DNA from: Aestuariivita sp.
GTDB taxonomy: Bacteria; Pseudomonadota; Alphaproteobacteria; Rhodobacterales; Rhodobacteraceae
NCBI RefSeq assembly: GCF_021404545.1
Contig: NZ_JAAWWD010000016.1
Span: 1-36,993, forward strand
Length of the DNA stretch: 36,993 bases
Direction: 5' to 3'
This document shows positions 9,054 to 17,361 of the stretch, piece after piece. Position numbers and translations under genes: made by a program. Under the pieces are notes generated by a model. The model searched no databases, was not told where the DNA came from, and saw only the letters and a list, made by a program, of their open reading frames with translations. Each line of letters starts with the position of its first letter. The first letter of the stretch is position 1.

Positions 9054-10560
9054 GTGTTGAAGAAGTCCGTTGATTGGTTGGTCTGGCGCTGATTCACTCG
9101 TTTTGAGAGTGGAGGTGTGGCGATGATGGGACCGTGGCAAGTGGCGCAGGGTGCGCTGTTTTATGAGTTTTTGATCGAGGAGTTTGTGCCCAGGGATCAC
9201 CCGCTGCGCAGCATTGATCGTTTCCTTGACCTCTCTGAGGTTCGGCCTCTTCTGGCGCCTTCCTATAGTTCGCATGGGCGGCCATCAGTTGACCCTGAGC
9301 TGATGATCCGAATGCTGTTGTTGGGCTACTGCCAAGGCATTCGATCCGAGCGGTGGCTCTGCGAGGAGGTTCATGTCAATCTGGCCTACAGATGGTTTTA
9401 CAGGCTCGACCTGACGGACCCTGTGCCAGACCATTCTACTTTTTCAAAGAACCGGCACGGGCGCTTTCGGGAGAGCGGGTTATTTCGCCATTTGTTTGAG
9501 AAGGTGCTGCGTCGCTGCATCGACGAAGGCCTTGTCGGCGTGGAGAGCTTCGGCGTCGATGCCAGCCTTATCCCTGCCAATGCGAACCAAACGCGCGGGA
9601 TTGAAAACAAGGAAGGTCTACCCCCAGAACTGACCACCCGCATGGTAGAGGAATATCTCGAAACACTGGATGACGCTGCATTCGGGGCCTCCACCAAAGT
9701 CGTCCCCAAATACATCTCACCGGTCGATCCCGCTGCGCGCTGGACAGGGGCAGATGGCGGGGCAGCCTTCTTCGCGTACTCCACTAACTATATGGTGGAC
9801 TTGGACAATGCCGTGATCGTGGATGTGGAACCATCCGTGCCGATCCGGACCGCTGAGGCCTTTGCCGCCCGACGCATGATCGACCGGATCACAGACCGCT
9901 TTGCCCTGACCCCAGACAAGCTGGTCGGCGACACAGGCTACGGATCCGCGGAGATGTTGGGCTGGTTGGTAGAAGAGCGCGGCATCGCTCCGCATATCCC
10001 GGTCTGGGATAAATCGAAGCGAACGGATGGCACGTTCTCACGCGAAGATTTTACCTATGACCCTGCGACCGACAGCTATACCTGCCTAAACGGGAAGGCC
10101 CTCCAAACATATCGTCGGAATTTCTCCAAGCCGCGAAAGCCCAATGGAGGTAAAGACGGGTTCATCCGATACCGCGCGTCAAAACACGACTGCGATGCGT
10201 GTCCACTCAAACCACAGTGCTGCCCTGGTGACCCCGGCCGACGTGTGATGCGGTCCGTCCACGAAGCGGCCCGAGATGTCCCCTGCGATATCCGCAAAAC
10301 CGATGCCTACATGACCTCGTTTATCCAGAGGCGGAAAGTCGAGATGCTCTTCGCCCATCTGAAGCGATACATCGGCGTGCCAATGATGCGACTTCGAGGA
10401 CCCAAAGGCGCATACGAACAGTTCCAATTTGCAGCAACCGCCCAAAACCTCCGCAAACTGGCAAAGCTGATCCCAGAGCCCGAGCCAACCGGGTGAAAAG
10501 GTGTGCGCAGACCATTGCGGCTCCATCCAGACCACGCCCAATCGGCGACTTCTGCAACAC
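9054..10560 (+). mobile_element. IS1182-family insertion sequence, apparently complete
   Basis: Imperfect terminal inverted repeats bracket a full-length transposase gene. The left end reads GTGTTGAAGAAGTCCG at 9054, and the complement of the right end reads GTGTTGCAGAAGTCGC ending at 10560. The match continues inward through a shared GATTGG and GGTCTGG to about 32 bases with small gaps. The element would be 1507 bp. Flanks just outside (CCGGATA on the left, AATCGAA on the right) show no convincing target duplication, so exact ends carry a few bases of uncertainty. Confidence 0.75.
9123..10496 (+). CDS. IS1182-family transposase
   Basis: A 457-residue DDE transposase with an intact frame. 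It has an N-terminal DUF772-like region (HPLRSIDRFLDL, GRPSVDPELMIRMLLLGYC, PDHSTFSKNRHGRFRES) and a catalytic core. Numbered from an upstream GTG at 9117, the likely triad is D148 (FGVDASLIPAN), D272 (VGDTGYGSAEM) and E409 (RRKVEMLFAHLKR); subtract 2 for the start used here. A Cys cluster, CDACPLKPQCC, lies near 359-369, as usual in the family. GGAGG at 9111-9115 is seven bases before the ATG at 9123, which favours that start. No stop or frameshift is visible, so the element could still be active. Confidence 0.9.
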   Translation: MMGPWQVAQGALFYEFLIEEFVPRDHPLRSIDRFLDLSEVRPLLAPSYSSHGRPSVDPELMIRMLLLGYCQGIRSERWLCEEVHVNLAYRWFYRLDLTDPVPDHSTFSKNRHGRFRESGLFRHLFEKVLRRCIDEGLVGVESFGVDASLIPANANQTRGIENKEGLPPELTTRMVEEYLETLDDAAFGASTKVVPKYISPVDPAARWTGADGGAAFFAYSTNYMVDLDNAVIVDVEPSVPIRTAEAFAARRMIDRITDRFALTPDKLVGDTGYGSAEMLGWLVEERGIAPHIPVWDKSKRTDGTFSREDFTYDPATDSYTCLNGKALQTYRRNFSKPRKPNGGKDGFIRYRASKHDCDACPLKPQCCPGDPGRRVMRSVHEAARDVPCDIRKTDAYMTSFIQRRKVEMLFAHLKRYIGVPMMRLRGPKGAYEQFQFAATAQNLRKLAKLIPEPEPTG

Positions 10561-10667
10561 AATCGAACGGTTGCGGACCTCCCCCACATTCAACAGCGGC
10601 GATACATGCCGACGCGCCGGGGGAAATGCCCCGTTTGAGACGCTTGGGCACATCGTATTCAGACAGC

Positions 10668-10985
10668 TCACTGAACGGGGCGCGACCTTAGAAACAGATA
10701 GAGCGGCAGCCCGCAGCTGACCCCGATGCAGAATGTAGCCGGGATCGCGATCAGGCCGATCCAGTTGCGGCGCACCGCGACCTCGGCGATGATGAAGACG
10801 GTCAGCGTCACGGCGGCCACTGTCAGATCCCAGACCAGACCGCTGGTGGCCGCGTTCACGTGCCAGGCGTCGACCATCGCCAGAATGTCAAAGCCGTTTT
10901 CGTTGAACCAAGAGATGAAATAGTACATCGGGTGGATCGTGCCCCAGATCGCCAGCGCCAGATAGATCATCCTAAGCGGCGACAT
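10668..10985 (-). CDS. DUF2834 family small membrane protein
   Basis: A 105-residue hydrophobic protein with three predicted helices: MIYLALAIWGTIHPMYYFISW at the start, DLTVAAVTLTVFIIAEVAV in the middle and LIAIPATFCIGVSCGLPLYLFLRSR at the end. The pattern matches DUF2834, whose function is unknown. The ATG at 10985 is chosen over an upstream in-frame start because it lies one base after the stop of the preceding lipoprotein gene. It is the last gene of the argH run. The C-terminus (LFLRSR) looks complete even though inserted DNA begins close behind it. Confidence 0.75.
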   Translation of the reverse strand: MSPLRMIYLALAIWGTIHPMYYFISWFNENGFDILAMVDAWHVNAATSGLVWDLTVAAVTLTVFIIAEVAVRRNWIGLIAIPATFCIGVSCGLPLYLFLRSRPVQ

Positions 10986-10986
10986 G

Positions 10987-11202
10987 TCAGAACCCCACGC
11001 TGAGTGTAACCGGGCCATTGTTCAGCGACACCGCGCCGTAACCGCGTGTGCCGCTCTGACCGACCGCGATGCCAACCCGCGCATCGCCCGACACCCGCAC
11101 GCCCGGTTGGCCATCGGTCGGCTCTGGCTGTTGCGGTTCGCCATCCACACCGCAGGCCGCAAGGAGGGCCAGAGACAGGAAAAGGGCTGTCCCGCGAGGC
11201 AT
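10987..11202 (-). CDS. small lipoprotein (71 aa)
   Basis: Signal peptide [17 protein letters not shown] ends in a clear lipobox (LAAC), predicting a lipid-anchored protein of about 55 residues after processing. The mature start CGVDGEPQQP loosely resembles the C-G-x-x-G-x-P opening of LptM-type small lipoproteins, which occupy this position near lysA in many genomes. That is a resemblance only. Its middle carries GVRVSGDARVGIAV, shared with the upstream neighbour. The ATG at 11202 (not the GTG at 11205) overlaps the upstream stop as TGATG. Function unknown. Confidence 0.65.
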   Translation of the reverse strand: MPRGTALFLSLALLAACGVDGEPQQPEPTDGQPGVRVSGDARVGIAVGQSGTRGYGAVSLNNGPVTLSVGF

Positions 11203-11360
11203 CACGGCCGCACCGAGATCCCAAACCGGGCATCTCCGCTGACGCGGATCCCGGGCTCGGTCGGTTGGCCCCCGATCTGGGCGCGCTCATAGGACGGTGT
11301 TGGCGATTGGCACGCGGCCAATCCCATGACACAACACAGCGCGCATACGAAACGCATCAT
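11202..11360 (-). CDS. very small lipoprotein (52 aa)
   Basis: A 53-codon frame hidden between argH and the next lipoprotein. It encodes [17 protein letters not shown], with an LAAC lipobox, then a short mature part ending [16 protein letters not shown]. It is supported by overlaps on both sides: the ATG at 11360 overlaps the argH stop as ATGATG, and its TGA (11204-11202) overlaps the next ATG. The shared motif G-[IV]-R-V-S-G-D-A-R-x-G-I-[SA]-V also matches the following lipoprotein, which points to a tandem duplication. The start could equally be the second ATG at 11357. Function unknown. Confidence 0.6.
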   Translation of the reverse strand: MMRFVCALCCVMGLAACQSPTPSYERAQIGGQPTEPGIRVSGDARFGISVRP

Positions 11361-12748
11361 CCGAGGGTCCTCCTCCATCGGGCGATCTGCGCGCGCACCT
11401 GTGCGGGTGCAGTCCCCCCATAAGATGTGCGTGAGTTTACCGAATTTTCAACACCGAGGACATCAAAGACATCCGCGGTGATCTCGCCATGGACCGACTG
11501 CATGTCCGCAAGGCTCAGATCCGGCAGGTCACAGCCCTTGCCTTCGGCCAGGGCCACAAGGCTGCCGGTGATGTGATGGGCCTCGCGGAACGGCATGCCC
11601 AGCACCCGGACCAGCCAATCGGCCAGATCGGTCGCGGTGGAAAAACCCGACCCCGCAGCAGCCGCCAGACTATCGCGGTTGGCGGTCATGTCCTTGACCA
11701 TGCCTTCCATCGCAGCCAGCGCCAGCATCCAGTTGTCGGCGGCGTCAAAGACCTGTTCCTTGTCTTCCTGCATGTCCTTTGAATAGGCCAGCGGCAGTCC
11801 CTTCATCACCATCATCAGCGCCGTATTGGCACCGAAGATCCGCCCCACCTTGGCTCGGATCAGTTCGGCCGCGTCGGGATTTTTCTTTTGCGGCATGATG
11901 GATGATCCGGTGGAGAAGCGGTCCGACAAGCTGACAAACCGAAACTGGGCCGAAGACCAGATCACCAGCTCTTCGGCAAACCGGCTTAGATGCATGGCGC
12001 AGATCGACGCTGTGCTCAGAAACTCCAGCGCGAAATCCCGGTCGCTGACCGCATCCAGAGAATTGGCAGCGGGCCGGTCAAAGCCCAGCGCCTGCGCCGT
12101 CATCCCGCGGTCGATCGGAAAAGAGGTGCCCGCCAGCGCGGCGGCCCCCAACGGGCTTTCATTCATGCGCGCGCGGGCGTCGCGCACCCGGCTCAGATCG
12201 CGCCCAAACATCTCCACATAGGCCATCATGTGGTGGCCCCAGGTCACGGGCTGGGCGGTTTGCAGATGGGTGAAGCCGGGCATGACCCAATCGGACCCGG
12301 CCTCTGCCTGATCCAGAAGCGCGCGAATCAGCGCGATCAGCCCGGCATCAGCGGCATCCAACTGGTCGCGCACCCACAGTTTAAAATCCGTGGCGACCTG
12401 ATCGTTACGGCTGCGCCCGGTATGCAGCCGCCCAGCGGGCTCCCCTATAACCTCCTTCAGCCGCGCTTCCACATTCATGTGGATGTCTTCGAGGGCGGCT
12501 GAAAACGTAAAGGTGCCCGCCTCGATCTCTGACAAGACCGTGAGCAGCCCTTCCCGGATCGCGTCTGCATCGCTATCACTGATAATGCCTTGCGCGGCGA
12601 GCATCGCGGCGTGGGCCCTTGAGCCGCTGATGTCCTGAGCCGCCATGCGCTGGTCGAACCCGATCGAGGCATTGATTGCCTCCATGATCGCGTCCGGGCC
12701 TGCCGCAAACCGGCCGCCCCACATCTGGTTCGAGGTCGTATCGCTCAT
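11357..12748 (-). CDS. argH: argininosuccinate lyase
   Basis: A 463-residue enzyme of the fumarase/aspartase superfamily that cleaves argininosuccinate to arginine and fumarate, the last step of arginine synthesis. Visible motifs are MWGGRF near the N-terminus, [13 protein letters not shown] (109-121), the catalytic TH pair (160-161) in FTHLQTAQP, and the superfamily signature [12 protein letters not shown] (281-292) with its catalytic serine loop. Length is normal. It is transcribed divergently from tlpA with only 25 bases between the start codons. The lipoprotein and DUF2834 genes follow with overlapping or near-touching codons. Confidence 0.96.
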   Translation of the reverse strand: MSDTTSNQMWGGRFAAGPDAIMEAINASIGFDQRMAAQDISGSRAHAAMLAAQGIISDSDADAIREGLLTVLSEIEAGTFTFSAALEDIHMNVEARLKEVIGEPAGRLHTGRSRNDQVATDFKLWVRDQLDAADAGLIALIRALLDQAEAGSDWVMPGFTHLQTAQPVTWGHHMMAYVEMFGRDLSRVRDARARMNESPLGAAALAGTSFPIDRGMTAQALGFDRPAANSLDAVSDRDFALEFLSTASICAMHLSRFAEELVIWSSAQFRFVSLSDRFSTGSSIMPQKKNPDAAELIRAKVGRIFGANTALMMVMKGLPLAYSKDMQEDKEQVFDAADNWMLALAAMEGMVKDMTANRDSLAAAAGSGFSTATDLADWLVRVLGMPFREAHHITGSLVALAEGKGCDLPDLSLADMQSVHGEITADVFDVLGVENSVNSRTSYGGTAPAQVRAQIARWRRTLG

Positions 12749-12773
12749 CTTATCTGCCCTTTTGGGAGGGGTT

Positions 12774-13340
12774 ATGAAAAAACTCTTTGCCGCGCTCCTC
12801 TACACCTCGCTGTTCCTTGGTGCAAACACTGCCCTGGCGGACCTGTCCGCCATCGCGGAGATGCGCGAGGGCGATATGAGAAAACTGGTGTTTCATGACG
12901 AGCCCATGCCTGTCTCGGATGCACACTTCATTCTGGCCGACGATGCCGGCGAAGGGCAGCTGTCGGATTATCGTGGCAAATGGGTGCTGCTGAACTTCTG
13001 GGCCACCTGGTGCGCGCCCTGCCGCAAGGAAATGCCGATGCTGGCTGAGTTGCAGGACGAATTCGGCGGAGAGACATTCGAGGTGGTGACGCTGGCCACG
13101 GGGCGCAACTCCCCCCAGGGCATCGTGAAGTTCTTCAAGGAAACCGGGATCACCAACCTGCCCCGCCACCAGGATCCACGCCAGAATGTCGCCAAGGAGA
13201 TGGGCATTTTCGGATTGCCGATAACGGTAATCATCGACCCCCAAGGCAATGAGGTCGCCCGCCTGCGCGGCGATGCGGATTGGGCCTCCGACAATGCCAA
13301 GGCGATCATCGCGGCATTGGTGAACAGCGGCCAGGGGTGA
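12774..13340 (+). CDS. TlpA-family thiol:disulfide oxidoreductase
   Basis: A 188-residue periplasmic thioredoxin-fold protein. It has a signal peptide (about 1-22, ending TALA), then a TlpA/ResA-like domain with the redox motif [14 protein letters not shown] (C80, C83) and a cis-Pro region [12 protein letters not shown]. TlpA proteins keep periplasmic thiols reduced, for example during cytochrome c or oxidase copper-site assembly. The partner here is not known. The start is the ATG after GGGAGGGG (12764-12771), although the frame is open further upstream into argH. The pairing with divergent argH is common in alphaproteobacteria. Confidence 0.88.
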   Translation: MKKLFAALLYTSLFLGANTALADLSAIAEMREGDMRKLVFHDEPMPVSDAHFILADDAGEGQLSDYRGKWVLLNFWATWCAPCRKEMPMLAELQDEFGGETFEVVTLATGRNSPQGIVKFFKETGITNLPRHQDPRQNVAKEMGIFGLPITVIIDPQGNEVARLRGDADWASDNAKAIIAALVNSGQG

Positions 13341-13366
13341 TGGGGCCAAAAGCGGCGGCGCATGCC

Positions 13367-14455
13367 TCACCGGGCGAGACGGCGCTTGGCCTCCGGCACC
13401 GCAAAATTCGAGACGATCCTGAGCGACGTCTTCCAACTGTTTGGTTCATTGTAAAGACCAGCGAACGAGGCCACGACCAGACCGTGCCGAGGCTGCACGG
13501 TCAGCCGTTGACCACCATTCCCGACCGCGATGACGACCTGATTCTGCTCCGATCCGGCCAGATACCAGAGATAGCCATACCCAAACCCCTCGCTCAGGTT
13601 GGCGCGAGGCCGGGTCGATCTGAAGATCCAATCCGCAGGTACGATCCGCTTTCCGCCAAAGGTACCGTCCTGCGCGACCAACCGCCCGATCTTTGCGAGG
13701 TCAGGAAGCGTCAGGCGCAATCCGGACGCCGCCGAGGGAACGCCGTCGACCCCTCTCATCCATTCAAACCGGTCGATGCCCAGCGGATCAAAAAGCCGCT
13801 CTTTGGCATAGACATCGATCGGCAGGCCGGATCCGGCCTCGATCAGCTTGCCGAGCAGCGCAACGGCTCCGCCGCTATAGATCCAGGTCCTGCCGGGTTT
13901 CTCCTGGATTGGCTGCTCCAGAACATAGCGATAGCGGTCAGCGGCACGCTCCATTGCGATCTCGCTGTTGCGGGGGTCGGTATAGGGCAGATCCTCGGAC
14001 CATTTCGTGCCCATCTGCATCGACAGGGCGTGCTCGACAAGAATGCGGTCGCGGCCCGGCTCGGCAAGCAGATCTGGGTATTGCGGGAACTGGGCATAGA
14101 GCGGCATGTCTGTTTCCGGAACCGCGCCTTCGGCCAATGCGATCCCATAGAGCAGCCCAACCACCGACTTGGTCACCGATCGCAGATCGTGCAGTGTGTC
14201 GGGCCCATGGGTGCGCAGCCCCAATGAGGTGCCCCATATCTCATCTTCGTCGGAAAAGTACACTTCGGCCAGACGCTCATCCGCGATATCAATGATTGCA
14301 CTATGCAGCCCCGGCAACTGACCCGCTCCGAAACTCTGTTGGATGGCCTGATCGAGCGGCTGGGCCAAGGATCGCTGCGCAGGCAGGATCAGGGCCGCCG
14401 CAAGTACAAATATGACAGCCATAAGGCCTTTGCAGTCAAAGACACGTTTGTGCAT
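13367..14455 (-). CDS. serine hydrolase of the beta-lactamase/AmpC-like family
   Basis: A 362-residue exported protein with a hydrophobic N-terminal segment ending near residues 28-32 (LAQ). The active-site tetrad SVTK (S93, K96) follows the usual spacing. The second motif, normally Y-x-N, reads YSGG (Y193). A late GNGGQRLTV segment may replace the KTG box. These proteins include esterases, D-aminopeptidases and carboxypeptidases more often than true beta-lactamases, so no substrate is assigned. The ATG at 14455 is preferred over the GTG at 14458, and AAGGAG lies just upstream. It converges on tlpA with a 26-base gap. Confidence 0.8.
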   Translation of the reverse strand: MHKRVFDCKGLMAVIFVLAAALILPAQRSLAQPLDQAIQQSFGAGQLPGLHSAIIDIADERLAEVYFSDEDEIWGTSLGLRTHGPDTLHDLRSVTKSVVGLLYGIALAEGAVPETDMPLYAQFPQYPDLLAEPGRDRILVEHALSMQMGTKWSEDLPYTDPRNSEIAMERAADRYRYVLEQPIQEKPGRTWIYSGGAVALLGKLIEAGSGLPIDVYAKERLFDPLGIDRFEWMRGVDGVPSAASGLRLTLPDLAKIGRLVAQDGTFGGKRIVPADWIFRSTRPRANLSEGFGYGYLWYLAGSEQNQVVIAVGNGGQRLTVQPRHGLVVASFAGLYNEPNSWKTSLRIVSNFAVPEAKRRLAR

Positions 14456-14655
14456 CACTCCGGCTCCTTGATCGCGATGTCATCTTATCCGGCGACCCTC
14501 ACGCAAAGGCAACGGTCAGCATCCGATGGCGGGGTTTGCATTTTGATGGGGTCCCGGAACATGTCGCCCGACCCTAAAGCTGATCGCCGATGACGCCACG
14601 CCCCCTTTGACACGATCCCACAGCGTGCTGTTCAATTCCGGCTAAGGGAGAACCC

Positions 14656-15054
14656 ATGCCAATCGAACTGCTCCTTATCCTGGTGGTTGTCGGAATCGCG
14701 GGCATCGCGGGCCTGACATGGCTGGCCGGGCTGGCCAAACCGCGCGAGTTGGATGAGCAGGACGCCCGCAGCGAATGGGCGCGTCATTACCCCGACGATC
14801 AGATTGCGTCGGTCTGGATCACCCATGACCAGCATGCCGCCCTGGTGATCACCGAACAGGGGCCCGGGCTTTTGTGGGTCATGGGCGCCGATACCGTCGC
14901 ACGCCATCTTTTGGATTTCGACATCATGGATGAGCCGCACGGGCTGTCGGTTCTTTTTCACGACTATACCGCCCCCAAAGTTCACCTGCATCTGGACGAA
15001 GACGAACGCCTCGTCTGGCAAAACCTGATCTATCCGCAAGGGCCGATATGCTGA
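14656..15054 (+). CDS. conserved small membrane-anchored protein, hypothetical
   Basis: A 132-residue protein not recognised from sequence. The N-terminus is one hydrophobic helix (ELLLILVVVGIAGIAGLTWLAGL, residues 4-26). A soluble domain follows, rich in aromatic and acidic residues, with alternating strands (QIASVWITHDQHAALVIT, GPGLLWVMG). It ends PQGPIC and overlaps the downstream hydroxylase start by seven bases, so the two are probably made together. A role linked to that membrane enzyme is inference only. AAGGGAGAACCC precedes the ATG. Confidence 0.65.
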   Translation: MPIELLLILVVVGIAGIAGLTWLAGLAKPRELDEQDARSEWARHYPDDQIASVWITHDQHAALVITEQGPGLLWVMGADTVARHLLDFDIMDEPHGLSVLFHDYTAPKVHLHLDEDERLVWQNLIYPQGPIC

Positions 15055-15968
15055 CATACCCCGATGTGGTCCAATGGGCCGTTCCATTCTTCATTGCGGC
15101 CATCCTGATCGAGCTGACCTGGATCCTCGTCAAACATCGCGGCGGTCGATACGAGACGCGCGATGCGGTGACCTCCCTGATCATGGGGGCGGGCAATGTG
15201 GCCTCGGGCATCCTTTTGGGATTTATCGTCTGGGGGTTCTTCATGTTCCTCTGGGCGCTCACACCGCTGGATCTGGGAACGTCGGTCTGGGTGGTCGCCT
15301 TATGCTTTGTGCTGGACGATCTGCGATATTACTGGGTGCATCGCTTCGGCCATCGCATCCGCTGGGTCTGGGCCAGCCATGTGAACCACCACTCGTCCCA
15401 GCATTACAACCTGACCACCGCGCTCAGGCAGACCTGGACCGGCACGTTCACTTTCATGATGATCGTGCGCGCACCGCTGATTCTTGTGGGGTTTCACCCG
15501 GCGATGGTGCTCTTTTGTGGCGGTCTGAACCTGATCTATCAGTTCTGGATCCATACCGAGGCGATCAAACGCATGCCCCGCTGGTTCGAGGCGGTGATGA
15601 ATACGCCGTCACATCACCGGGTTCATCACGGACGGAACGCACGCTATCTCGATGCCAATTACGCGGGGGTCTTCATCATCTGGGACAAGATGTTCGGCAC
15701 CTTCGTGCCCGAGCTTGACGCCGAAAAGCCCGACTATGGCTTGGTGCAGAACCTGGGCACCTTCAACCCGATCCGGGTGGCGTTTCACGAATGGGTGGGC
15801 ATTTTCCGCGACATGACCCAAAGGGGCCTGACCCTGCGCCAGCGGCTGATGTATGCCGTGGCCCCGCCGGGATGGAGCCATGACGGCAGCCGCGACACCT
15901 CCGAGACAATCAAGGCCAAGCATCTCAGGCGCGACCCCGAAGATGCCGGAACGCCCGGGTTTCAATGA
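15048..15968 (+). CDS. sterol desaturase/fatty acid hydroxylase family protein
   Basis: A 306-residue integral-membrane di-iron oxygenase. The histidine boxes are intact: HRFGH (98-102), HVNHH (111-115), an intermediate H169 (FWIHTEA) and HHRVHH (189-194), with hydrophobic helices before and between them. The family hydroxylates or desaturates lipids, including sterols, fatty acyl chains, carotenoids and ornithine-type lipids. In Rhodobacterales the substrate of this subgroup is not clear from sequence. It sits between a small membrane protein and an SGNH hydrolase, overlapping both (7 and 4 bases), which suggests one lipid-related operon. Confidence 0.88.
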   Translation: MLTYPDVVQWAVPFFIAAILIELTWILVKHRGGRYETRDAVTSLIMGAGNVASGILLGFIVWGFFMFLWALTPLDLGTSVWVVALCFVLDDLRYYWVHRFGHRIRWVWASHVNHHSSQHYNLTTALRQTWTGTFTFMMIVRAPLILVGFHPAMVLFCGGLNLIYQFWIHTEAIKRMPRWFEAVMNTPSHHRVHHGRNARYLDANYAGVFIIWDKMFGTFVPELDAEKPDYGLVQNLGTFNPIRVAFHEWVGIFRDMTQRGLTLRQRLMYAVAPPGWSHDGSRDTSETIKAKHLRRDPEDAGTPGFQ

Positions 15969-16675
15969 GCCATTATCTGATCGACATGCCCGCACGCGTG
16001 GCGCTTTTTCCGGTGTTGGTGGCCCAGGCTTTGCAAGTGCGCCGACGGGCGCTGAAACTGCCCGAGGCGGCAGGCCCACGCCAGGGCGCGGCGGGCAGCG
16101 GGCCGGACCTGAGACTGCTGGTTCTGGGTGACAGTTCGGCTGCGGGCGTAGGTGCCCGGCATCAGGACGAAGCGTTGGCGGGCCAGTTGGTGGCGCGCCT
16201 TTCGGCCCATCACCGTGTCACGTGGCGGCTGGAAGCACGCACCGGTGCGACCACCCGCGCCGCGCTGGATCGCGTGGCCCGCCTTGAGGACGCCCGGTTC
16301 GATGTGGCGGTTGTGGCGCTCGGGGTCAACGATGTGACGCGTGCCGTGCCGCTGCCGGTCTGGATGCGTCAGCAACGCCGTCTTATCCACCTGTTGACCG
16401 ACCGTTTCGGCGTCCGGCGCATCTGCCTCTCGGGGCTGCCGCCGATGGGAGAGTTTCCCCTGCTGCCGCATCCGCTGCGCTGGGTTCTTGGCCGCCAGGC
16501 CACCCGGTTTGATCGCGCGCTGAGCGGGCTGGCGGCAGACCATCCGCAGGTGAACCTTTCATCAATGGTCTTTGACCTTGACGTCAGTCACATGGCCGAA
16601 GACGGCTTCCATCCCGGACCGGAGGTCTATGCCGCCTGGGCAAAGATATTGGCCGATCAGATCATCGCGCCATAG
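15965..16675 (+). CDS. SGNH/GDSL-type hydrolase
   Basis: A 236-residue esterase-like protein. Block I is LVLGDSSAAGVGA (Ser57), the block II glycine lies in the ARTGATTRAAL region, block III is ALGVNDVT, and the catalytic Asp/His are in EDGFHPG near 213-218. Members deacylate lipids, sugars or peptides, and the substrate here is unknown. The start overlaps the hydroxylase stop as ATGA. Its 3' end overlaps the convergent glycosylase gene by 14 bases. The first 45 residues are moderately hydrophobic with basic residues, and I see no clear cleavable signal peptide. Confidence 0.82.
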   Translation: MSHYLIDMPARVALFPVLVAQALQVRRRALKLPEAAGPRQGAAGSGPDLRLLVLGDSSAAGVGARHQDEALAGQLVARLSAHHRVTWRLEARTGATTRAALDRVARLEDARFDVAVVALGVNDVTRAVPLPVWMRQQRRLIHLLTDRFGVRRICLSGLPPMGEFPLLPHPLRWVLGRQATRFDRALSGLAADHPQVNLSSMVFDLDVSHMAEDGFHPGPEVYAAWAKILADQIIAP

Positions 16676-17231
16676 CACGCACCGGCTCATGTCGCGGACA
16701 GCCCACCAGATGATCGTTCACCAGCCCGGTCGCCTGCATGAAGGCATAGACGATGGTCGGTCCGCAAAACCGAAATCCGGCTTTCTTCAGATCTTTGGAG
16801 ATCTGTTCCGAAAGCGGGGTGAAGGCGGGCACCTCCTCCAGGCTGCGCCAGCTGTTTTGTAATGGGGTGCCTCCGACATACTCCCACAAGAATCGATCGA
16901 ACCCGACCCCCTCCTCGATCCGTTGCCACGCCTGAGCGTTGCCAATGGTGGCTTGGATCTTGCCGCGATGCCGGATGATCCCGGGATCCGCCAGCAGGCG
17001 GGTCACCTCCGCTTCGCCCCATCCGGCAATGACGTTGGGATCGAAATTCGCGAAGGCCGCCCGGAAATTGTCGCGCTTTTTCAAGATGGTGATCCAGCTC
17101 AGCCCAGCTTGAAACCCATCCAGGATCAGCTTTTCCCACAAGGCGCGGCTGTCATATTCGGGCACGCCCCATTCCGTGTCGTGATAGTCCAGGTAGATCT
17201 GGTCCGGCCCCGCCCATCCGCATCTCTCCAT
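16662..17231 (-). CDS. tag: DNA-3-methyladenine glycosylase I
   Basis: A 189-residue base-excision repair enzyme that removes 3-methyladenine. The family opening MERCGWAG and YHDTEWGVP supply zinc ligands C4 and H17, and DHLVGCPRHE near the C-terminus supplies the other His and Cys. LILDGFQAGLSW carries Asp at position 38, where the E. coli enzyme has its base-contacting Glu; this variant is conservative. The ATG at 17231, preceded by AAGGAGG, is better than the upstream in-frame start at 17255. It is divergent from the EAL gene. Confidence 0.92.
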   Translation of the reverse strand: MERCGWAGPDQIYLDYHDTEWGVPEYDSRALWEKLILDGFQAGLSWITILKKRDNFRAAFANFDPNVIAGWGEAEVTRLLADPGIIRHRGKIQATIGNAQAWQRIEEGVGFDRFLWEYVGGTPLQNSWRSLEEVPAFTPLSEQISKDLKKAGFRFCGPTIVYAFMQATGLVNDHLVGCPRHEPVRAMAR

Positions 17232-17361
17232 TCGCAACCCTCCTTGCCTGCGCATCTTTCAGCATTCCAAAGCACCTAAAACCACATGCCCGGTTTAAGC
17301 GAACATTAGGAGGTTTACGCCCATTCTTGGCCCAGACCTCGCTGTAAGGAAAGGCGCCCGC

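Noticed and set aside
9044-10564. AATC on both sides of the IS as a possible target duplication
   Set aside because: It would require moving the left end six bases outside the terminal repeat match, so it is probably chance.
10561-10667. Open minus-strand frame (DVPKRLKRGISPGAS...) spanning the right IS end
   Set aside because: It runs through the terminal repeat into the IS with no family resemblance; likely a shadow frame.
13367-14455. Calling the serine hydrolase a beta-lactamase resistance gene
   Set aside because: Only the SxxK motif is clear; the second motif is YSGG and no KTG box is certain, so resistance cannot be claimed.
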